DNA from: Lentimicrobiaceae bacterium
GTDB taxonomy: Bacteria; Bacteroidota; Bacteroidia; Bacteroidales; F082
NCBI GenBank assembly: GCA_015061295.1
Contig: SUWU01000019.1
Span: 1 to 47,949, forward strand
Direction: 5' to 3'
Length of the DNA stretch: 47,949 nt
The notes under the pieces were generated by a model that was not told the DNA's origin, did no database searches, and saw nothing but the letters and a program-made list of their open reading frames with translations. The translations under genes were made by a program, and so were the position numbers. Positions 16,611 through 23,984 of this stretch are shown piece by piece (the stretch's first letter is position 1; every line of letters begins with the position of its first letter).

Positions 16611-16681
16611 TGTCGAATGGTGTAATGGTAGCACTGCAGATTTTGGTTCTGCCTGTCAAGGTTCGAATCCTTGTTCGACAA
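16611..16681 (+). tRNA. tRNA-Gln (anticodon UUG)
   Basis: The full cloverleaf can be drawn by eye. The 7-bp acceptor stem pairs TGTCGAA with TTCGACA. The D arm carries G-G-T-A-G. The anticodon stem GCAGA/TCTGC encloses the loop TTTTGGT with anticodon TTG. The T arm contains GTTCGAATCC. The discriminator base is A at 16681 and CCA is not encoded. It lies directly upstream of rimP-nusA-infB. Confidence 0.95.
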
Positions 16682-16706
16682 CAAAACAAGTTTTAGTTAA
16701 TTGAAG

Positions 16707-16736
16707 ACCTGCTACGGAATGTAACAGGTTTTTTTA
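16707..16736 (+). terminator. Terminator-like hairpin between tRNA-Gln and rimP
   Basis: ACCTG-C-TAC and GTA-A-CAGGT pair, with one C/A mismatch around a 5-nt loop, and a run of seven T follows. The T-tract ends about 13 nt before the rimP ATG, so the hairpin could trim or attenuate transcripts entering the rimP operon. Confidence 0.7.
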
Positions 16737-16748
16737 TTGCAAAAAATT

Positions 16749-17210
16749 ATGATTACAAAGGAACAGATAATAGACTTATCATCAGAGGCTTTAGCAGATA
16801 GCGACAGATTCGTGGTAGATGTGACGGTATCAAAAAGCAACGTCATCAATTTATATATCGATGCTGACAGTTCTGTAACTATAGATCATTGCGTTGCGTT
16901 GAGTCGTTTCATAGAAGGCCGACTCGACAGAGAAGTTGAAGATTACGAACTCAGCGTCTCATCAGCAGGCATAGACTACCCTCTTCTAAAACATCGTCAG
17001 TTGAACAAATACATAGAGAAAGATCTTGAAATAACCAACAACGATGGAGTAAAGAAATTGTATAAGCTGTTATCGTTCACAGAGGAGCTACTCAACGTTC
17101 AGGAGGCTACTGTGAAAATGTTAGGCAAACTGAAGAAAACAGTTTACGCCGAGCCATCTGAATTATCATTCAACGATATAAAAGAAATTAAACCATACAT
17201 TAACTTTTAA
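16749..17210 (+). CDS. rimP: Ribosome maturation factor RimP
   Basis: About 153 aa from the ATG at 16749. The frame also offers a TTG at 16737, but the ATG gives M-I-T-K-E-Q-I-I-D-L, the natural beginning of the family's first helix. The N-terminal domain includes F-V-V-D-V-T-V-S-K-S-N-V-I-N-L-Y-I-D-A-D and the conserved H-C-V-A-L-S-R...Y-E-L-S-V-S-S-A-G. The C-terminal SH3-like domain is degenerate, as usual in Bacteroidota. RimP assists 30S subunit maturation. nusA starts 15 nt after the stop codon. Confidence 0.92.
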   Translation: MITKEQIIDLSSEALADSDRFVVDVTVSKSNVINLYIDADSSVTIDHCVALSRFIEGRLDREVEDYELSVSSAGIDYPLLKHRQLNKYIEKDLEITNNDGVKKLYKLLSFTEELLNVQEATVKMLGKLKKTVYAEPSELSFNDIKEIKPYINF

Positions 17211-17225
17211 GTTTCAAGAATAAAC

Positions 17226-18479
17226 ATGGAAACACTTAATTTAATCGACACCTTTTCTGAATTTAAAGAGTTTAAAAACATTGACCGCGAAGCAATGATG
17301 CACATCTTAGAAGATGTCTTCAATGCAACTCTTATCAAGAAATACGGCAGCGATGAATATTTCGACATCATCGTCAATATCGACAAAGGTGACCTCGAAG
17401 TCTATCATAAACGTTACGTTGTTGAAGACGGCAACGTCCAAGATCCACTGAGTGAGATAGCTTACTCCGATGCTATCAAGATAGAGCCAGACTTTGAAGT
17501 AGGTGAAGAAGTAGCTGAAATTCTCAATATTCACGACTTCGGAAGAAGAGAGATCTTAGCAATACGCCAGAACCTTCAGACTAAAATAATGGAGTATGAG
17601 AAAGAAAATATTTTCTTGAAATACAAAGATAAAGTTGGCGACATCATCACCGCTGAAGTTTATCAAGTATGGCGTAAAGAGATATTAATAGTAGATGAAG
17701 ATGGCATAGAACTGACACTCCCAAGAGCAGAACAAATCCCATCAGATAACTATAAAAAGGGTGATACCATCAGAGCTATCGTCAAGAGCGTTGAAAGCAA
17801 AAACGGATCTCCTGTCATCATCTTATCAAGAACATCAGAGATCTTCTTACAACGTTTGTTCGAGATGGAAGTACCAGAAGTTTATGACGGATTGATTACC
17901 ATTCGTAAAATCGTCAGAGAGCCAGGACAGAGAGCCAAGATCGCTGTTGAATCATACGACGACCGCATCGACCCTGTAGGAGCCTGCGTTGGTATGAAAG
18001 GTTCTCGTATCCACGGCATCGTGAGAGAACTTCGTAACGAAAACATCGATGTTATCAACTACACAACAAAACCTGATTTATTCATCACCAGAGCATTAAG
18101 CCCTGCCAAGATTTCTTCTATCGTAATTGATGAGGCTAAGAAATTGGCTGAAGTATATATGGAAAACGACCAAGTCAGTCTCGCTATCGGCAAAGGCGGT
18201 TACAACATTAAATTGGCTGGAAAATTGACAGGCTACGAAATTGATGTTTATCGTAACACCGAAGAAGCCGAGATGGAAGACGATGTCGATCTTAAAGAAT
18301 TTGCTGATGAGATAGATGAATGGGTCATCGAATGTTTGAGAAATATGGGATGCGACACAGCTAAGGCTGTCCTCGCCTACACTCCTGAAGAGATAGCCAC
18401 ACGTGCCGACCTCGAAATGGAGACAGTACAAGAAGTCATAGCAATACTTCAAGCTGAGTTCGAAGATGACGATCAATAA
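17226..18479 (+). CDS. nusA: Transcription termination/antitermination factor NusA
   Basis: A 417-aa protein. The N-terminal domain that binds RNA polymerase (about 1-130) is followed by an S1 domain (about 136-205), then two KH domains (about 230-345) with the signatures G-A-C-V-G-M-K-G-S-R-I-H-G-I and L-A-I-G-K-G-G-Y-N-I-K-L-A. A short C-terminal helix-hairpin-helix-like part (about 350-417, acidic) ends the protein. It lacks the two acidic repeats that make E. coli NusA longer, as is normal for the phylum. NusA controls pausing, termination and antitermination. Its position behind a tRNA and a terminator-like hairpin would allow autoregulation, as known for the E. coli metY-rimP-nusA-infB operon. 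Confidence 0.96.
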   Translation: METLNLIDTFSEFKEFKNIDREAMMHILEDVFNATLIKKYGSDEYFDIIVNIDKGDLEVYHKRYVVEDGNVQDPLSEIAYSDAIKIEPDFEVGEEVAEILNIHDFGRREILAIRQNLQTKIMEYEKENIFLKYKDKVGDIITAEVYQVWRKEILIVDEDGIELTLPRAEQIPSDNYKKGDTIRAIVKSVESKNGSPVIILSRTSEIFLQRLFEMEVPEVYDGLITIRKIVREPGQRAKIAVESYDDRIDPVGACVGMKGSRIHGIVRELRNENIDVINYTTKPDLFITRALSPAKISSIVIDEAKKLAEVYMENDQVSLAIGKGGYNIKLAGKLTGYEIDVYRNTEEAEMEDDVDLKEFADEIDEWVIECLRNMGCDTAKAVLAYTPEEIATRADLEMETVQEVIAILQAEFEDDDQ

Positions 18480-18511
18480 ATAATAGAAATTAATAACATT
18501 AAAAATTATAT

Positions 18512-21500
18512 ATGTCCGAAGATTCAAAGTTAAATATCAGATTATCTAAAGCCGCAAGAGAGTTCAATATTGGCATGTCCACAATCGTCGAATTCTTAGG
18601 CAAGAAAGGTTATAAAATAGAATCAGCACCTAACACCAAACTCAACGAAGAGATGTATTCTCTTCTTGTGAAAGAATATCAAGGTGAGAAAGAGGTCAAG
18701 AAAAATGCCGACCAAATAGGAGAGCTCAGCTATAAAGGCAAGAGCATCACCGTGGAGTCAACAATTAAGAATAATATTGATGACATCGAAGAAGAAGAGA
18801 TCTCTATTCGTTACAATGGACCTGAGGTGAAGAATGTTAAAAAAGTCGCTCCTGAGAAAAAGGAGGAGACTAAGAAGACTTCACCTAATCCTGAAACAGA
18901 GACCGCCCCTCAAAACAAACAAGAGAAGAAAGAAGAGGCTAAAAAAGAGGAAGTGAAAGAAGAAAAGAAGGTAAATCCTCAGCCTCAACAAGAAACTCCT
19001 AAGAAGATTGAGGAAGTGAAAGAAGTGCAAAAAGAGACTCCTCAAGTCAAAGAAGAACCTAAAAAAGAAGTTAAAGAAGAAATATTGTCTTCTTTAAAAG
19101 ATAACAACAAAGAATCTAAAAAGGACATAAAAAACAATTCGGACATAAAAAACAATGGTAACATCCAAATCACCGTATTAGGCAAGATACCATTGGAAGA
19201 GAAAAAGAATAAAGACAAGAAAAACAATAAAGATAATAAACATAATCAGAATGTTGGCAAAAACAACAACGACAAGCAGAATGTAAAAGTTCAACAACAA
19301 AGCAACAAAGTTGAGAATAAGCCAACAGATAACAGCCAACAGCCTGCAACTGACAGTCAGCAGCAAGCTGCTAACAGCCAACAGCCTTCTAACTTCATTC
19401 CTACTCAGGTGAAGAAATTGGAAGGTCCTAAGATTCTCGACAAAATAGAGCTTCCGAGTGAACGTAAACCTAAGTCGAAACAACCTATTGCTTCATCGGG
19501 TGATGACAACAAGTCATTCAATAAAGACAAGAAGAAAAAACGTAAACGTATCAACACCGAAGGCAACGCTAACGAGAACAACAATTCTGGCAGCAACAAT
19601 AACAGCAATAATAACGGTAACAAGAACAAGCAAGGTGGCAAACCTAACGAAGACAGACGTAAACACGATAAGTTCAAGAAGACTGCTAAGCCTGTTGTAG
19701 AAGAAAAAGCTGAGTTGTCTGACGAAGAAATCCAAAAACAAATTAAGGAGACGCTTGCACGTTTGTCGCCTCTTGGCAAATCGAAGACCTCGAAGCACCG
19801 TCGTGAGAAACGTCATAACATAGCCAACGAGATGGAGGAAGAAAGACTCCACGAATTGGAAGAAAAGAAGATACTCAAGGTTACAGAGTTTGTCACCGCC
19901 AACGAGTTGGCAACCATGATGAACATCCCTGTCACCAAGGTTATCTCCACATGTATGAGTTTAGGTGTCTTCGTCTCTATCAACCAACGTCTTGATGCAG
20001 AGATATTAACCTTAGTAGCGGAAGAGTTTGGTTTCAAGGTAGAGTTCATCAGCATCGACGTTCAAGAAGCCTTGTCGAGCAACGAAGAAGAGGACAGACC
20101 AGAAGATCTCATTCCAAGAGCTCCTATCGTCACTGTCATGGGTCACGTTGACCATGGTAAGACCAAGTTGTTAGACAGCATCCGTAACGCCAACGTAGCG
20201 GCTGGTGAGGCTGGTGGTATCACACAACATATAGGTGCTTATGAAGTAACAACAGCATCAGGCAAGAAGATCTCATTCTTGGATACTCCAGGTCACGAAG
20301 CCTTTACAGCTATGCGTGCTCGTGGTGCAAGTCTCACCGACGTTGCCATCATCGTTATCGCTGCCGACGATAGCGTCATGCCTCAGACTGTTGAAGCTAT
20401 CAACCACGCTCAAGCTGCTAACGTGCCTATCGTATTCGCTATAAACAAAATAGATAAGCCAACAGCTAACGTACAGAAGATATATCAAGAGTTATCACAG
20501 ATGAACATCCTCGTTGAAGAATGGGGAGGTAAATATCAGTCGCAAGAGATCTCTGCTAAACAAGGTCTCAACGTCGATAAATTATTAGACAAGGTCTTGT
20601 TGGAAGCTGAGTTCTTAGACCTTCAAGCTAATCCTAAGAAAGCTGCAAAAGGAACTATCATTGAGTCGGCTTTAGACAAAGGTCGCGGTTACGTTGCTAA
20701 GATCATGGTGCAAGACGGAACATTGAAGGTCGGCGACATGGTACTTGCTGGAACGACATATGGTAAGGTAAAAGCTATGTTCAATGAGCAGAACAAATCT
20801 GTGAAATCAGCAGGTCCTTCAACACCAGTCTTGATGTTAGGTCTCAACGGCGCTCCTCAAGCTGGCGACAACTTCAACGTACTCAACGATGAGAAAGAAG
20901 TGAAAGCTATCGTGACACGTCGTCAACAGTTACAAAGAGAGCAAGGCTTACGTACTCAGAAACATATCACCTTAGATGAAATCGGAAGACGTATCGCCAT
21001 AGGCGACTTCAAAGAACTTAACATCATCGTTAAGGCTGACGTTGACGGTTCATCAGAAGCTTTGGCTGACTCATTATTGAAACTTTCAACACAAGAGGTA
21101 CAAGTCAACGTTATCCATAAATCTGTTGGAGCTATCAGCGAGTCTGACATCTTATTGGCTTCAGCATCAAACGCTGTCATTGTTGGTTTCAACGTTCGTC
21201 CTACACTTCAAGCACGTCGTCTTGCTGAGAAAGAAGAAATCGACATCCGCCTCTACTCTATCATTTACACAGCCATCGAAGAGATTAAATCTGCTATCGA
21301 AGGTATGTTGGCTCCTGAAATAGAAGAAGTCGTCACATGTAACATCGAAATCAGAGAGGTGTTCAACATCAGTAAAGTCGGTCGTATCGCAGGTTGTATG
21401 GTGCTCGATGGTAAAGTCAACCGTCAGACCAAGATACGTATCATCAGAGATGGCATCGTAGTTCACACAGGCACTCTCGGCTCATTGAAACGCTATAAAG

Positions 21501-21622
21501 ACGATGTCAAGGAAGTCAGCGCAGGCTTTGAATGCGGTCTTAACATCGATGGATATAACGACATCAAAGTCGGCGACATCATAGAAGGCTACACAATAAA
21601 AGAGATAAGTAGAAAATTGTAA
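18512..21622 (+). CDS. infB: Translation initiation factor IF-2
   Basis: A 1036-aa protein. A conserved IF2_N domain (about 1-55) is followed by a very long low-complexity linker (about 65-420) rich in K, E, N, Q and P, with stretches such as N-S-Q-Q-P and N-N-N-S-N-N-N. A second IF2_N-like domain (about 448-505) and the G domain follow. The P-loop G-H-V-D-H-G-K-T is at 544-551, with D-T-P-G-H-E and N-K-I-D further on; domains II, III and the tRNA-binding IV complete the protein. IF-2 brings initiator tRNA to the 30S subunit. It starts 32 nt after nusA and ends 2 nt before oxyR. Confidence 0.97.
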   Translation: MSEDSKLNIRLSKAAREFNIGMSTIVEFLGKKGYKIESAPNTKLNEEMYSLLVKEYQGEKEVKKNADQIGELSYKGKSITVESTIKNNIDDIEEEEISIRYNGPEVKNVKKVAPEKKEETKKTSPNPETETAPQNKQEKKEEAKKEEVKEEKKVNPQPQQETPKKIEEVKEVQKETPQVKEEPKKEVKEEILSSLKDNNKESKKDIKNNSDIKNNGNIQITVLGKIPLEEKKNKDKKNNKDNKHNQNVGKNNNDKQNVKVQQQSNKVENKPTDNSQQPATDSQQQAANSQQPSNFIPTQVKKLEGPKILDKIELPSERKPKSKQPIASSGDDNKSFNKDKKKKRKRINTEGNANENNNSGSNNNSNNNGNKNKQGGKPNEDRRKHDKFKKTAKPVVEEKAELSDEEIQKQIKETLARLSPLGKSKTSKHRREKRHNIANEMEEERLHELEEKKILKVTEFVTANELATMMNIPVTKVISTCMSLGVFVSINQRLDAEILTLVAEEFGFKVEFISIDVQEALSSNEEEDRPEDLIPRAPIVTVMGHVDHGKTKLLDSIRNANVAAGEAGGITQHIGAYEVTTASGKKISFLDTPGHEAFTAMRARGASLTDVAIIVIAADDSVMPQTVEAINHAQAANVPIVFAINKIDKPTANVQKIYQELSQMNILVEEWGGKYQSQEISAKQGLNVDKLLDKVLLEAEFLDLQANPKKAAKGTIIESALDKGRGYVAKIMVQDGTLKVGDMVLAGTTYGKVKAMFNEQNKSVKSAGPSTPVLMLGLNGAPQAGDNFNVLNDEKEVKAIVTRRQQLQREQGLRTQKHITLDEIGRRIAIGDFKELNIIVKADVDGSSEALADSLLKLSTQEVQVNVIHKSVGAISESDILLASASNAVIVGFNVRPTLQARRLAEKEEIDIRLYSIIYTAIEEIKSAIEGMLAPEIEEVVTCNIEIREVFNISKVGRIAGCMVLDGKVNRQTKIRIIRDGIVVHTGTLGSLKRYKDDVKEVSAGFECGLNIDGYNDIKVGDIIEGYTIKEISRKL

Positions 21623-21624
21623 TC

Positions 21625-22554
21625 ATGACATTACAACAGTTGGAATATATCGTCGCGGTAGAGAAATACCGTCATTTTGCGAAAGCGGCAGAGTCGTGCC
21701 ACGTGACACAATCTACGCTCAGCATGATGATACAAAAGTTAGAGCAAGAGTTAGAGATTAACATCTTCGATAGGAAGACTCAACCTATTGAGCCTACTCC
21801 TATCGGAGTCACACTCTTGGCTCAGGCTAAAGTGATATTATACAACGCAAAACAATTTAAAGAGCTGGCTCTTAGCGAGAAAGAACAAGAGTCGGGCAAG
21901 GTAACCTTCGGCATTATTCCAACTGTTGCACCTTATATCTTACCAAAATTATTTAACATTCTTCAGGAAAGAAATCCTAATATCAACCTTCACGTCAAGG
22001 AGATTACAACAGCTGAGATTATAAATCAGTTAGAGAAGGCTGAAATCGACATGGCATTGTTGGCTACTCCGCTCAACAATCCGAATCTACTTGAAATACC
22101 GATCTATTACGAGAGGTTCTTTGCCTACGTCTCTCCTACTGAGCCTTTATATAACATAATAAACGAATATGAGATGCGTCATCTCCCGACCGATCATCTT
22201 TGGATTTTAAAGGAAGGACATTGTCTCCGTAACCAAGTGATGCGACTCTGTGAGTCGGAATCGGGATTCTCGACGACATACGAGGCTGGCAGCATCGACA
22301 CCTTAGTAAAGATCGTTGACACCAACGGAGGCTACACCATCATTCCAGAGCTACACCTCGACTTCCTCAGCGAGAAACAGAAGGCTAACGTGCGACCTAT
22401 AGTCAACCCTGAGCCTAACAGGGAGATTTCTTTAGTTGTGAGAAACGACTACGTAAAAGAGAAACTGTTAAATGTCATAGCAAAAAACATCTCCGACACC
22501 ATTCCAGAAAACATGCTCGACGAAAGACTCAAGAAGTTCTCGATAAAGTTGTGA
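21625..22554 (+). CDS. oxyR: LysR-type peroxide sensor OxyR
   Basis: A 309-aa LysR regulator. An N-terminal winged helix (M-T-L-Q-Q-L-E-Y-I-V-A-V, recognition helix near T-Q-S-T-L-S-M-M-I) precedes a two-lobed effector domain. The segment G-H-C-L-R-N-Q-V-M-R-L-C places cysteines at 200 and 209 with the eight-residue spacing of E. coli Cys199/Cys208, the peroxide-sensing disulfide pair. This supports OxyR rather than a generic LysR protein. OxyR switches on catalase, Dps and peroxidase genes, none of which is nearby. The start overlaps the infB transcript with a 2-nt gap, so co-transcription is likely. The stop codon TGA is the first of an in-frame TGA hexamer array. Confidence 0.93.
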   Translation: MTLQQLEYIVAVEKYRHFAKAAESCHVTQSTLSMMIQKLEQELEINIFDRKTQPIEPTPIGVTLLAQAKVILYNAKQFKELALSEKEQESGKVTFGIIPTVAPYILPKLFNILQERNPNINLHVKEITTAEIINQLEKAEIDMALLATPLNNPNLLEIPIYYERFFAYVSPTEPLYNIINEYEMRHLPTDHLWILKEGHCLRNQVMRLCESESGFSTTYEAGSIDTLVKIVDTNGGYTIIPELHLDFLSEKQKANVRPIVNPEPNREISLVVRNDYVKEKLLNVIAKNISDTIPENMLDERLKKFSIKL

Positions 22555-22656
22555 CTATGACTATGACTATGATATTGACAATGACTATGACTATGACAGT
22601 GTCAGTGTTCAGAGTTCAGTGTCAATGTCAATGTCAATGTCAATGTCAGTGTCAAT
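22552..22656 (+). repeat. Two hexamer arrays after oxyR
   Basis: The first array (22552-22599) is eight TGA-plus-triplet units, mostly TGACTA. TGA falls at 22552 (the oxyR stop), 22558, 22564, 22570, 22576, 22582, 22588 and 22594, all in the oxyR frame. After a short degenerate stretch, the second array (22621-22656) has six units of GTCAAT type. The TGAC and GTCA cores are complementary, so the RNA could form a long imperfect hairpin. Confidence 0.9.
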
Positions 22657-22809
22657 TCTTCACTATTCTCTTATAGTATCTGTTATTATCGTTTCATAAT
22701 ATATTCAACCTATTTTAACGTGAGTTCGATATAAAATAATTTACTAAAAATGAATAACATAACGATATTTTTTGTATCTTTAAAGTGCTAACAAAAAGAA
22801 CAAAACGTT

Positions 22810-22920
22810 ATGTTATCCGACAGCAAAGTTATTGGAATTTTCTATATAGCATACGACTTCTGCAAGTTTTTTAATGAAACAGTTAAAAAACATTCAATCG
22901 AAGATGGCAAAATCAATTGA
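22810..22920 (+). pseudogene. N-terminal remnant of a transposase, probably IS982-like
   Basis: The frame encodes 36 residues beginning M-L-S-D-S-K-V-I-G-I-F-Y-I-A-Y-D-F-C-K-F-F and stops at TGA. The pattern of a short lead, I-F...D-F-C-K-x-F and a following basic helix resembles the beginning of IS982-family transposases of Bacteroidota as I remember them. The catalytic domain is absent. A family search is needed to confirm the assignment. Confidence 0.55.
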
Positions 22921-22944
22921 CATTATTCTAATCTCTTACAAGCA

Positions 22945-23153
22945 GTCCCGTAAGGACGCAAGAACACAAAGCAGGTGTGTAGTGAAACGGAACACCTGCC
23001 AAACAACGACAGACCATCACACAAGTCCTGTAGGGACGGCAGAACTCTGTCGCGCCTACAGCGCTTTGATTGCTCTCGGCCCATCTTGAGCAGAGATTAC
23101 GCTGACGCTTCATCGTCTGCCTGCTATCTGTAACCCTTACAGGGTTCAAGTTT
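22945..23153. repeat. Cluster of short hairpins inside the insertion-sequence relic
   Basis: Several small inverted repeats follow one another: GTCC/GGAC at 22945-22957; an 8-bp perfect stem GCAGGTGT (22971-22978) with ACACCTGC (22992-22999); GTCC/GGAC at 23025-23037; GCGC arms near 23052; and AACCC/GGGTT near 23140-23153. The style (gtcctgtagggac, gcgcctacagcgc) recalls interspersed palindromic repeats common in Bacteroidota intergenic DNA. The segment is richer in GC than its surroundings. Confidence 0.65.
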
Positions 23154-23296
23154 ATCTGATGAAGATTATTGCTTGATTATTTGATAGTTCCTTATATCGA
23201 ACTCACGTTAATTTTTAGTTGGCAAAACACTTATACAATCTTGCGAGATTAAATCTAAACCATATAAAAATATAACTATTGATATAACTAATTATC

Positions 23297-23806
23297 TCAT
23301 AATATTATTTGGTATTTTAAATCATCGATAGAGAGACATATAATCCCCTCGTCTTTCCGTAATATCATATTATCCCCGTTGTCACTTTGTAAGGTAATTG
23401 TGTCACCTATTAAATCTATGACGTCTTCTGCATATGAATTATATGAATATTTTTTTGAATATGTCTTTACCACAATTTCATCATGTTTAATCATTGCATT
23501 AATTTCTATTTTCGACTCGTCACAGATCATGAGATATTCTATAGATAAAGTCTCAGATTGCATATTACCTTTCAATTCTGTCACACCTCCACATTTGCAA
23601 CCAAAGGAATGCTTATGTTCATCTGTGAAATCGACATTATTTGCAACAAATTGTATTGTATCATTCACAGAAGATGTATATAGTACAATATTACCATCTT
23701 GGTATGGAAGATATCTCCTCATCTGTTGAGAAAAAGCAGGAATAGTTTCTTTACAAGAGCCACACAACACAAAAGTACTAATTATAACTATAAATATTCT
23801 TTTCAT
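23297..23806 (-). CDS. Small putative lipoprotein of unknown function
   Basis: About 169 aa from the inner ATG at 23806 (M-K-R-I-F-I-V-I-I-S). The frame also opens at 23818 with M-N-K-P. A hydrophobic leader ends in V-L-C-G-S-C, a plausible lipobox with the second cysteine lipidated. The mature part is mainly beta and polar, with an unusual H-K-H-S-F-G-C-K-C-G-G segment near residue 70. I recognise no family. It stands alone between the insertion-sequence relic and the transglutaminase gene's terminator; its own promoter was not identified. Confidence 0.65.
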   Translation of the reverse strand: MKRIFIVIISTFVLCGSCKETIPAFSQQMRRYLPYQDGNIVLYTSSVNDTIQFVANNVDFTDEHKHSFGCKCGGVTELKGNMQSETLSIEYLMICDESKIEINAMIKHDEIVVKTYSKKYSYNSYAEDVIDLIGDTITLQSDNGDNMILRKDEGIICLSIDDLKYQIIL

Positions 23807-23898
23807 AGGTTTATTCATTTATATTTTATTATTTGATGACAACAAATATAAGACATAAAACACTAAAAGTCAAGACTTTTTTAGGAAAGGCTATTGAC

Positions 23899-23928
23899 AA
23901 AAAAAGGAACGCGGTAATACCACGTCCC
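23899..23928 (-). terminator. Intrinsic terminator of purA-transglutaminase operon
   Basis: On the minus strand GGGACGTGGT pairs with ACCGCGTTCC over ten positions (two G.U pairs) around a 3-nt loop and is followed by seven T. It directly abuts the heptamer array that follows the transglutaminase stop codon. Confidence 0.85.
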
Positions 23929-23984
23929 CATTATACATTATACATTATACATTATACATTATACATTATACATTGTCAATTATC
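23929..23984. repeat. Heptamer array, eight units, abutting the transglutaminase stop codon
   Basis: On the plus strand there are six exact copies of CATTATA, then CATTGTC and AATTATC: 56 nt in all. The next base is the first of the minus-strand stop codon (23985-23987). The other end touches the terminator hairpin, so the array fills the whole 3' untranslated region. Confidence 0.95.

Larger units (their letters stand above)
22715..23211 (+). mobile_element. Decayed insertion sequence with perfect 20-bp terminal inverted repeats
   Basis: The left end, TTAACGTGAGTTCGATATAA (22715-22734), is the exact reverse complement of the right end at 23192-23211. Inside is the start of a transposase-like frame (22810-22920) and then a GC-richer hairpin segment where the rest of the transposase should be. 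At 497 bp it is too short for a functional element, so it is a deletion derivative or MITE-like relic. A 4-nt ATTT could be a target duplication, but the context is low-complexity. Confidence 0.8.
22555..23296. other. 742-nt gene-poor region: repeats and an insertion-sequence relic
   Basis: This gap holds the hexamer arrays (to 22656), a weak hairpin (ACTAT with ATAGT at about 22662-22677), the 497-bp element bounded by 20-bp inverted repeats (22715-23211), and about 85 nt of AT-rich sequence before the next gene end. I see no intact coding sequence. The 71-codon frame at 22874-23089 lies within the relic, has no recognisable protein features and is not called. Confidence 0.75.

Noticed and set aside
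22874..23089. 71-codon frame in the insertion-sequence relic
   Set aside because: It runs through the hairpin cluster, is in a different frame from the transposase remnant and has no recognisable features.
23930..23971. CRISPR-like array
   Set aside because: Units are 7 nt and contiguous with no spacers, and no cas genes are present in the window.
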